From the NCBI GenBank assembly GCA_009782605.1, contig WRIR01000003.1, positions 1-64,000 of the forward strand: a stretch of 64,000 bases of DNA. The letters are read 5' to 3'. The notes under the pieces were generated by a model, which saw nothing but the letters and a program-made list of their open reading frames with translations, did not search any database and had not been told where the DNA came from. Shown here piece after piece: positions 44,848 through 53,110 of this stretch (the stretch's first letter is position 1; each line of letters opens with the position of its first letter). Both the position numbers and the translations under genes were made by a program. Source of the stretch: Eggerthellaceae bacterium. Its GTDB lineage: Bacteria; Actinomycetota; Coriobacteriia; Coriobacteriales; Eggerthellaceae.

Positions 44848-45515
44848 CTCTTTCTCAGACCTATACTGCAAGGGCCGGGACGCGCGGCCTCGCCCAAGAC
44901 CTTGGCGGGGCAGGCGCGACGCCGGTAACGGTGCTGCTCTGCGGCGTCGGCGGGCAGGGGACGATACTCGCGGCAGACCTGCTTGCACGCACGGCCCAGG
45001 AGGCCGGCTACCAGGTAAAGCTCTCCGAGGTCCACGGCATGGCACAGCGCGGCGGCGCGGTGACGACAGTCGTGCGTTTCGGCAGCTCAGTTGCGTCGAT
45101 GGTAACCGATCCGGGTTGTGCCGACCACATCATCGCCTTCGAGACGACCGAGGCCCTGCGCAACCTCCCTTTCCTCAAGGCAGGGGGGGACCTCCTGGTG
45201 AACGATGAGACCATCAGGCCCCTTACCGCCCTGACGGGCAAGGTCGCCATGCCCTCGGAGGCGGCCTCCACGCTCAAAGGCCTCGGCGCGCGCCTGGTGT
45301 CGGCCACAAGGGTCGCAGAAGGGCTCGGCAATGCGAAGTGCAGCAACATCGTCTTGCTGGGGGCTTTGGCGAAGGATTTGGGCATGGACGAGACCCTGTG
45401 GGAGAGGCAGATAGAAAAACGGGTTCCCGCCCGCTTTACCGCGATGAACATCGCGGCCTTCCGTGCGGGCCTCGCCTACGACAGCGATGAGGGCGGCAAG
45501 GCGACACTATCATAG
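44844..45515 (+). CDS. iorB: Indolepyruvate:ferredoxin oxidoreductase, beta subunit
   Basis: A 223-residue gamma-type domain of 2-oxoacid oxidoreductases. The glycine-rich CGVGGQGTILAADLLA (~34-49) and VHGMAQRGGAVTTVVR (~63-78) are family marks. It forms the IorAB enzyme with the preceding gene, coupled through an ATGA overlap. The first ~25 residues are a short non-conserved lead. Confidence 0.94.
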   Translation: MTLSQTYTARAGTRGLAQDLGGAGATPVTVLLCGVGGQGTILAADLLARTAQEAGYQVKLSEVHGMAQRGGAVTTVVRFGSSVASMVTDPGCADHIIAFETTEALRNLPFLKAGGDLLVNDETIRPLTALTGKVAMPSEAASTLKGLGARLVSATRVAEGLGNAKCSNIVLLGALAKDLGMDETLWERQIEKRVPARFTAMNIAAFRAGLAYDSDEGGKATLS

Positions 45516-45584
45516 GCTTTGTTTCAGAGGGCCCCGAGCAGGACCCGCGCGCTGCGGCGTACCGCCAGCCCGTTGAAGGAAGGG

Positions 45585-46022
45585 ATGAAGGACGTGAGCA
45601 TTTCCCAGGTAAGTGTCTTTTTGGAGAGCCGCCCCGGGCACCTGAGGCGCATCCTCGACAGCTTCGAGGCACAGGGCATCGACGTGCGGGGCGTCAGCGC
45701 CTCCGACACGGGCGACTACGGCATTGTGCGTTTCGTCTTAGACGACCCCCAGCGCGGCCTCGCGGCCTTGCGGGCAGAGGGGAGCGCCGTTGCGCTCTCG
45801 GAGGTCTTGTGCGTGCGCCTCGATGACGTCCCTGGCGAGCTCGCCCGCGTGGTCGGCATCATATCGGACAAGACCAACATCGTCTACAGCTACTCCCTCG
45901 CATCGACCTTTATCGTGTTCGGTGTCGAAGACCCCGCCGCACTCGAGGCGCTGCTTGTTGACCAGCCGGTCGAAGTGGTCGGGCAGGCGGCCCTCGCAAA
46001 GACCTTCGCAGAAAAGAGCTAA
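45585..46022 (+). CDS. Tandem ACT-domain protein (copy 2)
   Basis: A ~145-residue paralogue of the 40669 protein (SQVSVFLESRPGHLRRILDS; DVPGELARVVGIISDKTNIVY). The ATG at 45585 is preceded by GAAGG; a GTG at 45594 is an alternative. It lies between iorB and a second ligase gene. Its likely role is amino-acid sensing or regulation of the ligase; unproven. Confidence 0.87.
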   Translation: MKDVSISQVSVFLESRPGHLRRILDSFEAQGIDVRGVSASDTGDYGIVRFVLDDPQRGLAALRAEGSAVALSEVLCVRLDDVPGELARVVGIISDKTNIVYSYSLASTFIVFGVEDPAALEALLVDQPVEVVGQAALAKTFAEKS

Positions 46023-46023
46023 G

Positions 46024-47346
46024 ATGGCAAGCCATGTTCCAACCTCCCTGTTCGAGCCTGCAATCGAGACGGCCTCGCGCGAAGAGATCAGGTCCCTGCA
46101 ACTCGAGAAGTTACAAAGGCAGGTCCAGTGGGCCTACGAGAAGGTTGGCTGGTACCGAGCGCGCTTCGACGAGCAGGGGGTGGCCCCGACAGATATCCGC
46201 AGCCTTGAGGACGTGGGAAAGCTGCCCTTCACCGACAAGCAGGTGCTGCGTGACACCTACCCCTTCGGCCTGTTCGCAGTCCCCCTCGACCAGGTCCTGC
46301 GGCTCCATTCCTCTTCCGGGACGACCGGGAAGCCTATCGTCGTCGGCTACAACGCCCATGACCTCGACGTATGGAGCGACTGCATCGCACGTCTGGCCCA
46401 GATGGCCGGGGTGATGCCGGGCGACCGTGCGCAGATGGCCTTCGGCTACGGCATGTTCACCGGCGGCTTCGGCCTCCACTACGGGCTTGAGAAGCTTGGC
46501 TGCATGGTCATTCCGGCGGCCTCTGGCAATACTGAGCGCCATCTGATGATGATAGAGGACTACAAGAGCACGGTGCTGATAGCGACGCCCTCCTATGCGA
46601 TGCACATATGCGAAGTGGGGGAGGCCTTGGGCTTTGACTGGGGCGCCGCAAGCCTGCGTGTCGGGCTTTTCGGCGGGGAGCCCTGCCCGCCGGCCCTCAA
46701 GCAAGAGATCGAAGACAGGATGCACATCACCTGCACCGACAACTACGGCCTGACCGAGGTCATGGGGCCCGGTGTCTCGGGGGAGTGCCTTTCCTCGCGT
46801 GACCACCAGCATATCGCCGAGGACCATTTCCTGTGGGAGGTCGTCGACCCGGAAAGCGGCGAGCCGGTCGGTGAGGGCGAGGCGGGCGAACTGGTGCTCA
46901 CCCCGCTCGACAAGCAGGCCTTCCCGGTCATCCGCTACCGCACCCACGACCTGACGCGCGTGACCTGCGAATCCTGTGAATGCGGGCGCACCCACGCACG
47001 GATGGAGAAGGTGCGTTCGCGGACTGACGACATGCTCATCATCCGGGGGACGAACGTGTTCCCGAGTCAGGTCGCCGACGTCCTTGCGGGCATCGGGGGC
47101 TTAAGCCCCCACTACCGGATAACGCTCGACAGCGAGCGCGGGCTCGACACCATGACGGTCCTGGCCGAGTTCGAGCCCGAGGCCTTCAGCGACTCCTTTG
47201 CCGCAATGGACGCCTTCAGGAAGCATATTGCCGACAAGCTGCGGCAAAGCCTGCTCGTATCGTGCAAAGTGAGGCTTGTTGAGCCAGGCGGCATCGAGCG
47301 CTCCCTCGGAAAGACGAAGTATGTCGAGGACAACCGGGGAAAGTAA
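46024..47346 (+). CDS. Phenylacetate-CoA ligase-like enzyme (copy 2)
   Basis: A 440-residue PaaK-family protein, paralogous to 39362-40672. Here the phosphate loop has the canonical Lys (HSSSGTTGKPIVVGY). Other motifs: YGLTEVMGPGVSGEC, RYRTHDLTRV, RTDDMLIIRGTNVFPSQVAD, and C-terminal SLGKTKYVED with the catalytic Lys. It starts one base after the ACT stop. It could make aryl-acetyl-CoA or work in the reverse, ATP-yielding direction on the IorAB product. It overlaps gluQ by 26 bases. Confidence 0.9.
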   Translation: MASHVPTSLFEPAIETASREEIRSLQLEKLQRQVQWAYEKVGWYRARFDEQGVAPTDIRSLEDVGKLPFTDKQVLRDTYPFGLFAVPLDQVLRLHSSSGTTGKPIVVGYNAHDLDVWSDCIARLAQMAGVMPGDRAQMAFGYGMFTGGFGLHYGLEKLGCMVIPAASGNTERHLMMIEDYKSTVLIATPSYAMHICEVGEALGFDWGAASLRVGLFGGEPCPPALKQEIEDRMHITCTDNYGLTEVMGPGVSGECLSSRDHQHIAEDHFLWEVVDPESGEPVGEGEAGELVLTPLDKQAFPVIRYRTHDLTRVTCESCECGRTHARMEKVRSRTDDMLIIRGTNVFPSQVADVLAGIGGLSPHYRITLDSERGLDTMTVLAEFEPEAFSDSFAAMDAFRKHIADKLRQSLLVSCKVRLVEPGGIERSLGKTKYVEDNRGK

Positions 47347-48256
47347 CCGCGCGCACATCGGGCGCTTCGCCCCCAGCCCGACGGGACGCATGCATGCGGG
47401 AAACGTCCTTGCCGCGCTCGTCGCCTGGCTTGAGGCGAGATGCAGCGGGGGAGAGGTTGTCTTGCGCATCGAGGACCTTGACACCGAGCGCTCAAGGCGC
47501 GAGCACGCTGACGCCCTCCAAAGGGACTTCGAGTACCTAGGGCTTCACTGGGACATCGGCCCCATCTATCAAAGCGAGCGGGTCGAGGCATACCAAGAGG
47601 CCCTGTCGCGCCTTGAGCGGCAGGGTCTTACCTACCCCTGCTTCTGCACCCGCGCCGACATCCATGCGGCCTCCGCGCCGCACGCAGGGGAAAAGCCAGT
47701 CTATGCGGGAACCTGCCGCCGCCTGAGTGCGGACGAGCGTGCGCACAAACTGCCGCAGGGCAGCGCTGCCCTGCGGCTCGCGGTGCCTGGCAGGGTCATC
47801 GCCTTCACCGACTGCCTGCAAGGCGCCTTTACGCAAGACCTGCCCTCTGAGTGCGGCGACTTCATTGTGCAGCGCAGCGACGGGAACTATGCCTACCAGC
47901 TTGCAGTCGTCGTGGACGATGCCGAACAGGGCATCGGCTCTGTCGTGCGGGCCTGCGACCTGCTCGGCTCCACGCCCCAACAGATATACCTCCAAGAGCT
48001 CCTTGGCTACGGGCGGCCCGAGTACTGCCACGTCCCGCTTCTGGTCGATACAACAGGCAGGCGGCTCTCGAAGCGCAACCGCGACGCCGACATGGAAGCG
48101 CTGTCGGCACGCTTCAAGACGCCTGAGGCGCTTATCGGCCACATTGCGGCCCTCGCCGGCCTCATCGCCCCCGGCGAGCACGCAAACCCCCAGGAGCTCA
48201 CGAGCCTCTATTCCCGCACGCCCCTGAAAGGAGTCTCCCAGATCCTTTGGGCCTAG
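47321..48256 (+). CDS. gluQ: Glutamyl-Q tRNA(Asp) synthetase
   Basis: A ~311-residue truncated GluRS paralogue that attaches glutamate to queuosine in tRNA-Asp. RFAPSPTGRMHAGN is the HIGH-type motif (~14-27), RRLSKRNRD the KMSKS-type loop, and CFCTR with YAGTC the zinc-site cysteines. It lacks the anticodon-binding domain of a full GltX, as expected at this length. The ATG at 47321 lies inside the end of the ligase gene. Confidence 0.92.
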   Translation: MSRTTGESNRAHIGRFAPSPTGRMHAGNVLAALVAWLEARCSGGEVVLRIEDLDTERSRREHADALQRDFEYLGLHWDIGPIYQSERVEAYQEALSRLERQGLTYPCFCTRADIHAASAPHAGEKPVYAGTCRRLSADERAHKLPQGSAALRLAVPGRVIAFTDCLQGAFTQDLPSECGDFIVQRSDGNYAYQLAVVVDDAEQGIGSVVRACDLLGSTPQQIYLQELLGYGRPEYCHVPLLVDTTGRRLSKRNRDADMEALSARFKTPEALIGHIAALAGLIAPGEHANPQELTSLYSRTPLKGVSQILWA

Positions 48257-48316
48257 AGCTTTCCGGACGCCCTGACAGGGAAGCCTTCGTGTGCGGCCAG
48301 GCGGGGCCTGCCGCGC

Positions 48317-48763
48317 TCAGGCTAGCATCACTGAAGGGCTTCCTTCTTCCCAGGGGTTGAGCGCCTCGATGCCGGTCTTGAGGAAGTCCTGGATGTTTCG
48401 TGTAGCCAATGCCATGTTGTGATCTCGGGCGGTTGCGGCAATAAAGGCATCGGGCACGGGCCGGGGGTCCTCGGCCTGGAGCGCTGCTGCCCTGCGTGCT
48501 ATGCTTGCGCTTATCGGGAGTATCCGGCCCTTGAATTCATTGCCCGTGACGGCATCGAGCCAATCGGCCAAACCGGCTGACTGCCGGGGGTCTTTCTTCT
48601 GAAGGAGCAGGATGCCCCGCTCAAGCTCGTAAAGGGTGATAACGCTCAGATAGCTGTTCTCGATGTCGAGGCCTTGCGCCCAGCTGAGGACTTGGGGGTT
48701 GATGCGGTTCTTGCTTTTCCTGAGCTCGCTGACCACATTGGTGTCCAGGAGTACCGGTCTCAT
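48317..48763 (-). CDS. vapC: VapC-like PIN-domain toxin
   Basis: A 148-residue PIN nuclease. The acidic active-site residues are visible in LLDTNVVSELRKS (Asp7), YELERGI (Glu), PVPDAFIAATARDHN (Asp) and a fourth weaker Asp. VapC toxins cleave RNA, often tRNA or 23S rRNA. It overlaps its antitoxin gene by four bases (ATGA). Confidence 0.9.
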   Translation of the reverse strand: MRPVLLDTNVVSELRKSKNRINPQVLSWAQGLDIENSYLSVITLYELERGILLLQKKDPRQSAGLADWLDAVTGNEFKGRILPISASIARRAAALQAEDPRPVPDAFIAATARDHNMALATRNIQDFLKTGIEALNPWEEGSPSVMLA

Positions 48764-49023
48764 GAGAGCCCGACCTCGCGTTCAATCCATTCGTCTCTTC
48801 CGGGTATGAACCTGTCGAAGTCAAGGGCGTAGTGCCTTCCTTCGTCTGCGGGCACAAGGTCTGCCAGCGTTTTTCCCGAGTCCTTGATCTCATTGTACTC
48901 GTCGATGCTGAGAAGGACGTATTCGGTTCTGCCCCGCTCGGTTATGAAAAGCGGCTCCTGGCGTGCCAGGAGCTTGGCGCGCCCCGTATGCTGATTGAAC
49001 TCGCGTGCCGTCATCGCAGCCAT
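48760..49023 (-). CDS. vapB: Phd/YefM-like antitoxin
   Basis: An 87-residue antitoxin of the Phd/YefM fold (TAREFNQHTGRAKLLA, PLFITERGRTEYVLLSIDEY). It binds operator DNA through its N-terminus and the toxin through its C-terminus. AAGGAAGG precedes the ATG at 49023. Upstream lies a perfect palindrome. Confidence 0.88.
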   Translation of the reverse strand: MAAMTAREFNQHTGRAKLLARQEPLFITERGRTEYVLLSIDEYNEIKDSGKTLADLVPADEGRHYALDFDRFIPGRDEWIEREVGLS

Positions 49024-49063
49024 GGCAACCGCCTTCCTTTCGCCATATCCTTAAACGGCCTAT

Positions 49064-49085
49064 ATTGTAGCAACATTGCTACAAT
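49064..49085 (-). promoter_or_regulatory. Palindromic operator of the vapBC module
   Basis: ATTGTAGCAA-CA-TTGCTACAAT, a perfect 10-bp inverted repeat with a two-base spacer, 41 bases before vapB. It is the probable site for autoregulation by the VapBC complex. Confidence 0.7.
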
Positions 49086-49180
49086 TATGCAATATGCCTC
49101 ACGGAAAGCGCTCGGCAATTCTTCCGGGCACCCGTGACACGGAAAGGGGCACAAGGGGTGCCCCCGGGCACTTTCACCTG

Positions 49181-50158
49181 TCAGAACAGGGCCAGGCGGG
49201 CGGATGTGGAGAAGAGGATGATGGCGACGTAGAAGGCGCCCAGGCCGATGTTGGCGGTGAGGCACAGCGACATGGCGGGTGTGCGGGCCTCAAGGGTGAG
49301 GGGGTTGTCCCACAGCGCGCGCAGGGCGGGGTAGAGGATGAGCAGCATGAAGGGGACGAGCAAAAGCCCCGTGGTGAAGAAGCAGGCGGCTAGGATTGTC
49401 AAAGCGACTACCCAGGCGATAAGGACAGCATGATAGGCGCTGCGCGACCTCTCGCGCCCCAGGATGACCGGGAGCGTCCGGCGGCCTGCCTCGATGTCTT
49501 TTTCGATGTCGCAGGTGTTGTTCGTGAACATAATGAGGGCGATGCCGATGACGAGGGGCAGCGAGCAGGGCACCACGTAGTAGACGAAATGGGAGGTCAG
49601 CGCATAGTAGCAGGCGAGGGGGATGAGGGTACCCATGGCGATGCCGCTTACCGCCTCGCCGAGCGGGAGGTAGGAGAGCGGGGTCTTCCCGGCAGAGTAC
49701 AAAACGATGACGCCCGCGCCGATAATGCCGATTGCCAAAGGGACCCATCCTGTGCGCGCGACCACATAGGCCCCGAGCAGCGCGGCCGCTATAAGAAAGC
49801 CGATGGCCAGGCGCAGTGCCGAGGCGGGGTCGACCCTGTTGTAGACGAGCACGGCGTCGGTCGGGTCTTCCTGGTTCTCAAGGCTGTCGGCGCCCTTCTT
49901 GAAGTCGTAGTAGTCGTTCAAGGTGTTGGCGGTCGCCTGCATGAGGATGCAGATGGCAAGGAGCGCGGCGGCAAGTGCCACCGGGATGCTCCTGCCCGCA
50001 TTGGCGGCGAGCGCCACCGCGAAAAGCACGGGGATGATAGCGGCCGGCCAGGTATGGGGCGCCGCAAGCTGGAGCGCAAGCCGCGCCGATAGGGGGGTAT
50101 GGCCGGCAGGGCCGGAGTTGCGCCGGTCGCTCTGCGTGCCTAGGGGGCCTTGTTTCAC
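49181..50158 (-). CDS. menA: 1,4-dihydroxy-2-naphthoate prenyltransferase
   Basis: A 325-residue UbiA-family membrane protein. The prenyl-diphosphate-Mg motifs are ANTLNDYYDFKKG (~76-88, NxxxD) and TNNTCDIEKDIEAGRRT (~214-230). About eight hydrophobic segments. It makes demethylmenaquinone, feeding the DmsC/NapH-type modules at 6.5-10.6 kb. The GTG at 50158 is the longest form; a later start is possible since the first ~28 residues are not conserved. MenA is preferred over other UbiA members for these motifs. Confidence 0.88.
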   Translation of the reverse strand: MKQGPLGTQSDRRNSGPAGHTPLSARLALQLAAPHTWPAAIIPVLFAVALAANAGRSIPVALAAALLAICILMQATANTLNDYYDFKKGADSLENQEDPTDAVLVYNRVDPASALRLAIGFLIAAALLGAYVVARTGWVPLAIGIIGAGVIVLYSAGKTPLSYLPLGEAVSGIAMGTLIPLACYYALTSHFVYYVVPCSLPLVIGIALIMFTNNTCDIEKDIEAGRRTLPVILGRERSRSAYHAVLIAWVVALTILAACFFTTGLLLVPFMLLILYPALRALWDNPLTLEARTPAMSLCLTANIGLGAFYVAIILFSTSARLALF

Positions 50159-50296
50159 GTCTGCCTCATCTCACAGGTGGCAATCTTTCGGGTTTCACGC
50201 TACTATTGTATACGATTGCTCTACGATTGGCCGGCAGGAGGCGCGCATTATGCGGGCCTTCCTTTCAAGGTCGGCCCGATACGGAGGTGGATTCCT

Positions 50297-50728
50297 GTGG
50301 TCATTGAGAGCACCGTGAAGGTGCGCTATGCCGAAACCGACAAGATGGGTGTCGTCTACCACGCAAACTACCTGGTGTGGTTCGAGATAGGGCGGACCGA
50401 CTTCCTGGAGGCCCTGGGCCTTCCTTACCACCTCTTCGAGGAAAAGGGGCTCATGTCACCCGTCGTGCATGCGGAGTGCGACTACGCCACGCCGCTGCGC
50501 TATGGCGAAACCGCGGTGGTGCGCACCCGGCTCGTCGAGGCGACCGGGGCCAAGAGCGTCTTTGGCTACGAGGTCTACCGCGCCGGGCAGGACGCGGAAA
50601 CTGAGCACCCGTGCTGCTCGGGCAGGACCGTGCACTGCTTCGTGCGCGAGGGCGAGTTCAAGCCCCTCAGCATGAAGAAAGCAGCACCGGAGCTCTACGA
50701 GGCATACTGCAAGGTGCTTGAGCCTTAG
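50297..50728 (+). CDS. YbgC-like acyl-CoA thioesterase (hot-dog fold)
   Basis: About 143 residues. VKVRYAETDKMGVVYHANYLVWFEIGR is the 4HBT signature region (described here as RYAETD, the catalytic Asp in the TDKMG turn, and YHANY). GGAGGTGG lies eight bases before the GTG start at 50297. It hydrolyses acyl- or aryl-CoA thioesters; the substrate is unknown. Confidence 0.85.
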   Translation: MVIESTVKVRYAETDKMGVVYHANYLVWFEIGRTDFLEALGLPYHLFEEKGLMSPVVHAECDYATPLRYGETAVVRTRLVEATGAKSVFGYEVYRAGQDAETEHPCCSGRTVHCFVREGEFKPLSMKKAAPELYEAYCKVLEP

Positions 50729-50799
50729 GCTCCGCCCACCGCCTCGTCGCGCCATGGCGTCGTAGTCACGCCTCCTGCACTGTCACCCCGCATCACATC

Positions 50800-50860
50800 A
50801 TTGCGGGCTTGACCCGCAATCTTGCCAAAACCCGCTGGAAGAGTGCTGGTCAAGCCCGCA
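50800..50860. repeat. Nested palindromic repeat with TTGCGGGCTT core
   Basis: ATTGCGGG-CTTGA-CCCGCAAT (50800-50820) is a perfect palindrome. TGCGGGCTTGACC (50802-50814) also pairs with GGTCAAGCCCGCA at 50848-50860. It lies between convergent genes and shares its core with 27117-27146, consistent with a REP-like dispersed family or a bidirectional terminator. Confidence 0.55.
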
Positions 50861-50887
50861 GACTCGGCGGCAATACCGATCAGGCCG

Positions 50888-52174
50888 CTAGAAGTCGCCG
50901 CGGTCGATACCCCGGGAGCCCACGTTGCCGCCCTCGGAGACCTGCAGGTCGAGGGTATAGGTGTAGTCCACCTCAAGGGTCATCGTGTCACCCCCGTTCT
51001 CGTCGAACTCCATCGTGAAGTAGCTGCCGGTGTCGCCGAAAAGATCCTCGTCACCGAACCAGTTTTCCCCATAGGCCGCCCTGATCTGGTATGACTTTGC
51101 CGGAAGGGAGATCTTCAAGCTCGATCCGGGAAGAAGGAAGAGCGAGGATACCAAGGTATCGCCCTCGTATATCTTCATGAAAGTCAGGAACGTGAGCGCG
51201 CCCGACGATATGGTGAGGTCGCAGTCGGTGGCAGAGAAGGCCTCGTTGCGGTAGGCCTCTTCGCTGTTTGTTACGGGCACTATGCAGGCCTGTGCGCGGG
51301 CCGCGGCATCGTCGAAGTCGCCCAAGGCCGTGAAGGCCCGGTAGGCCTCGTAGCGCCTGCCTTCGGTGAAGAGGTTCTCTGCCAGAGCGTACTCGCTTTG
51401 GGAGACCATCTCCTTGGCATCGAGGAAGTCCTCGCGCGCCAAAGGCTCGAAGTAGGTAAGGGCGTCTGCGTACTTGCCCGCATTGAACAGGGTGGTGCCT
51501 TGCTGGTAGTCGAGGTTGTTCTGGCACAGCGTGGCAAGGGCCTTCGAGTCCTCGAAGCCCGAGAGCCCCGAAAACATCGACAGGGCCTTTTGGTAGTCGC
51601 CCGCGTCCATGAGGCGCTTCGCCTCTTCATACTCGATGAAGTCCTCGCATTGCGCCGCGAGGCTTTCGGCTGACTCGTAGTCTCCCAGGCTGCGGAACTT
51701 CTCAAGGGCGTCGTGGTATTGCCCCGCGTCCATAAGCTCTATGGCCTGGTTGAAGTTCTTTGAGCGGTTGTTCTCTAATATGACGCTGACAGCGACAAAG
51801 GCGAGGGCGAGGGCGAGGATGCCGCCGAGGATGCCCAAGAGGACCTTGCGGCCCGTTCCCATCTTCTTCTTGAGAGCCTTCGCAGCGACAGCAGGCACAA
51901 CTGCCGCCGCCTCGAAGGAGGGAGCTGCGTAGGGAGTCGGCACCGGCTCTTCGGGCAAAGGTGCCTGGGGATCTTGCTGAGCATCGAGGGGGGAGGGGCT
52001 GTAGAGGAAGGACTGGCCTTCCGCCTGGAAGCCGACCGGGGGCTCGGGGGGAGAGCCCGCAGGAGAGGTGGCGGGGGCCGCCGGGGATGGCGACAAGAGG
52101 GACAGGCCGCATACCGGGCAGAACGCTTGCGTTTCGGGAGAGGCTATCTCGTTTCCACATCGGGGGCAAAGCAT
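50888..52174 (-). CDS. Zinc-ribbon membrane protein with TPR-like repeats
   Basis: A 428-residue protein. The N-terminal zinc ribbon (CPRCGNEIASPETQAFCPVCG) and a Pro/Ser-rich linker are followed by one transmembrane helix (~112-135, GILGGILALALAFVAVSVIL). The extracytoplasmic part has repeated units of the type QAIELMDAGQYHDALEKFRSL, EAKRLMDAGDYQKALSMF, TLFNAGKYADALTYFEPL and a C-terminal beta-rich domain. AAGGAGGT sits before the ATG. The role is unknown; the layout resembles stress or cell-envelope sensors of Gram-positives. Confidence 0.8.
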   Translation of the reverse strand: MLCPRCGNEIASPETQAFCPVCGLSLLSPSPAAPATSPAGSPPEPPVGFQAEGQSFLYSPSPLDAQQDPQAPLPEEPVPTPYAAPSFEAAAVVPAVAAKALKKKMGTGRKVLLGILGGILALALAFVAVSVILENNRSKNFNQAIELMDAGQYHDALEKFRSLGDYESAESLAAQCEDFIEYEEAKRLMDAGDYQKALSMFSGLSGFEDSKALATLCQNNLDYQQGTTLFNAGKYADALTYFEPLAREDFLDAKEMVSQSEYALAENLFTEGRRYEAYRAFTALGDFDDAAARAQACIVPVTNSEEAYRNEAFSATDCDLTISSGALTFLTFMKIYEGDTLVSSLFLLPGSSLKISLPAKSYQIRAAYGENWFGDEDLFGDTGSYFTMEFDENGGDTMTLEVDYTYTLDLQVSEGGNVGSRGIDRGDF

Positions 52175-52430
52175 AATAGGGACCTCCTTGCGCTGTGCAG
52201 CCTTCCAGTTGAGGGGTGCTGTCCCTATTATATAGGTATATCAGAAGTTTCACTCGATTATTTCATGACTTTACATAAGATATATTATCATGCTTTTATA
52301 TGCCGCCGATAAGGCCTGTGGCCTGGCGGGCATGGCTGAAATGCTGGTCAGGAGGTGTTTTTTTCCTGTTTTCCTTCGAGGCTCTGAGAGCCGTTTTAAG
52401 ACCCTGTTTTGGTTTTTCATGAGTATTAGG

Positions 52431-52889
52431 TCATGAAAATGACGGTTTTTGAAGGCCCGCCTCCAAGGCTTCGCCCGGTTCTTGTTCCGGCACCGGCGTC
52501 CGGCGGCGCTTCTCGGCCCCCAGGACCTTGAGGCTTTCCTGTACCTCGGCAAGCTGGTACTCCAACACGGTCTCCTGGCCCTCCAGGATGGCGTACTGCT
52601 CCGGGAGGCTTTTTTCCCCCTGGAGGCTGAGCCGGACGAAATACTGTATCCCCTCGATAGACAGCCCGCTTTTCCTCAGCGCCTCTACCAGGTGCAGCCA
52701 CGACAGGTCATGGTCCGAGAAGCTGCGGGCCTTGTTCTTCCCGCGGAACAGGTTCGGGAAGAACCCACACTTGTCGTAGTACCTCAGGGTGTATGCCGAA
52801 ATCCCCGTCATGTCAGACACCTCGCCAATGGTGTAGCACGGCGTCCTCGAAGGCGGCTGGGCACCCTGGTCCAGCAAGGTTTCTTCCAT
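52431..52889 (-). CDS. MerR-family transcriptional regulator
   Basis: A 152-residue regulator. The winged HTH is CYTIGEVSDMTGISAYTLRYYD (CYTIGEVS then ISAYTLRYYD, ~18-39), with FSDHDLSWLHLVEALRKSG following and a C-terminal dimerisation helix (~95-125). The C-terminus lacks Cys-rich metal-binding motifs, so an aldehyde- or drug-type signal is more likely than metal. GGGGAGGGG lies just before the ATG. Its own promoter (52911-52977) carries the operator sites. Confidence 0.9.
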   Translation of the reverse strand: MEETLLDQGAQPPSRTPCYTIGEVSDMTGISAYTLRYYDKCGFFPNLFRGKNKARSFSDHDLSWLHLVEALRKSGLSIEGIQYFVRLSLQGEKSLPEQYAILEGQETVLEYQLAEVQESLKVLGAEKRRRTPVPEQEPGEALEAGLQKPSFS

Positions 52890-52910
52890 CCTCTCCCCTC
52901 CCCGGTCATA

Positions 52911-52967
52911 ATTAGAGTAACTCTAATGCTGCAGAGAATACCTTAGAGTTACTCTAATGTCAAGGAT
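52911..52967 (-). promoter_or_regulatory. Autoregulatory merR promoter with two palindromes
   Basis: On the minus strand TTGACA is followed by TTAGAGTAACTCTAA and then TATTCT, so one palindrome (52943-52957) occupies the -35/-10 spacer, the typical MerR arrangement. A second, ATTAGAGTAACTCTAAT on the plus strand (52911-52927), lies just downstream between promoter and gene. Confidence 0.75.
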
Positions 52968-53110
52968 TTCACGCAGGAGGCTCCAAGAGCCCTTGACCTT
53001 CTCGGGAGGCTGGGCGCAGAAGCCGCACTTCGGGTGAGGCTCGGCCGGGTCTTGGGGCGCCCTCCCCGGTGTCGGTGCCGAAGGGAGGCACGCGCCGCCA
53101 AGCCGGGGGC

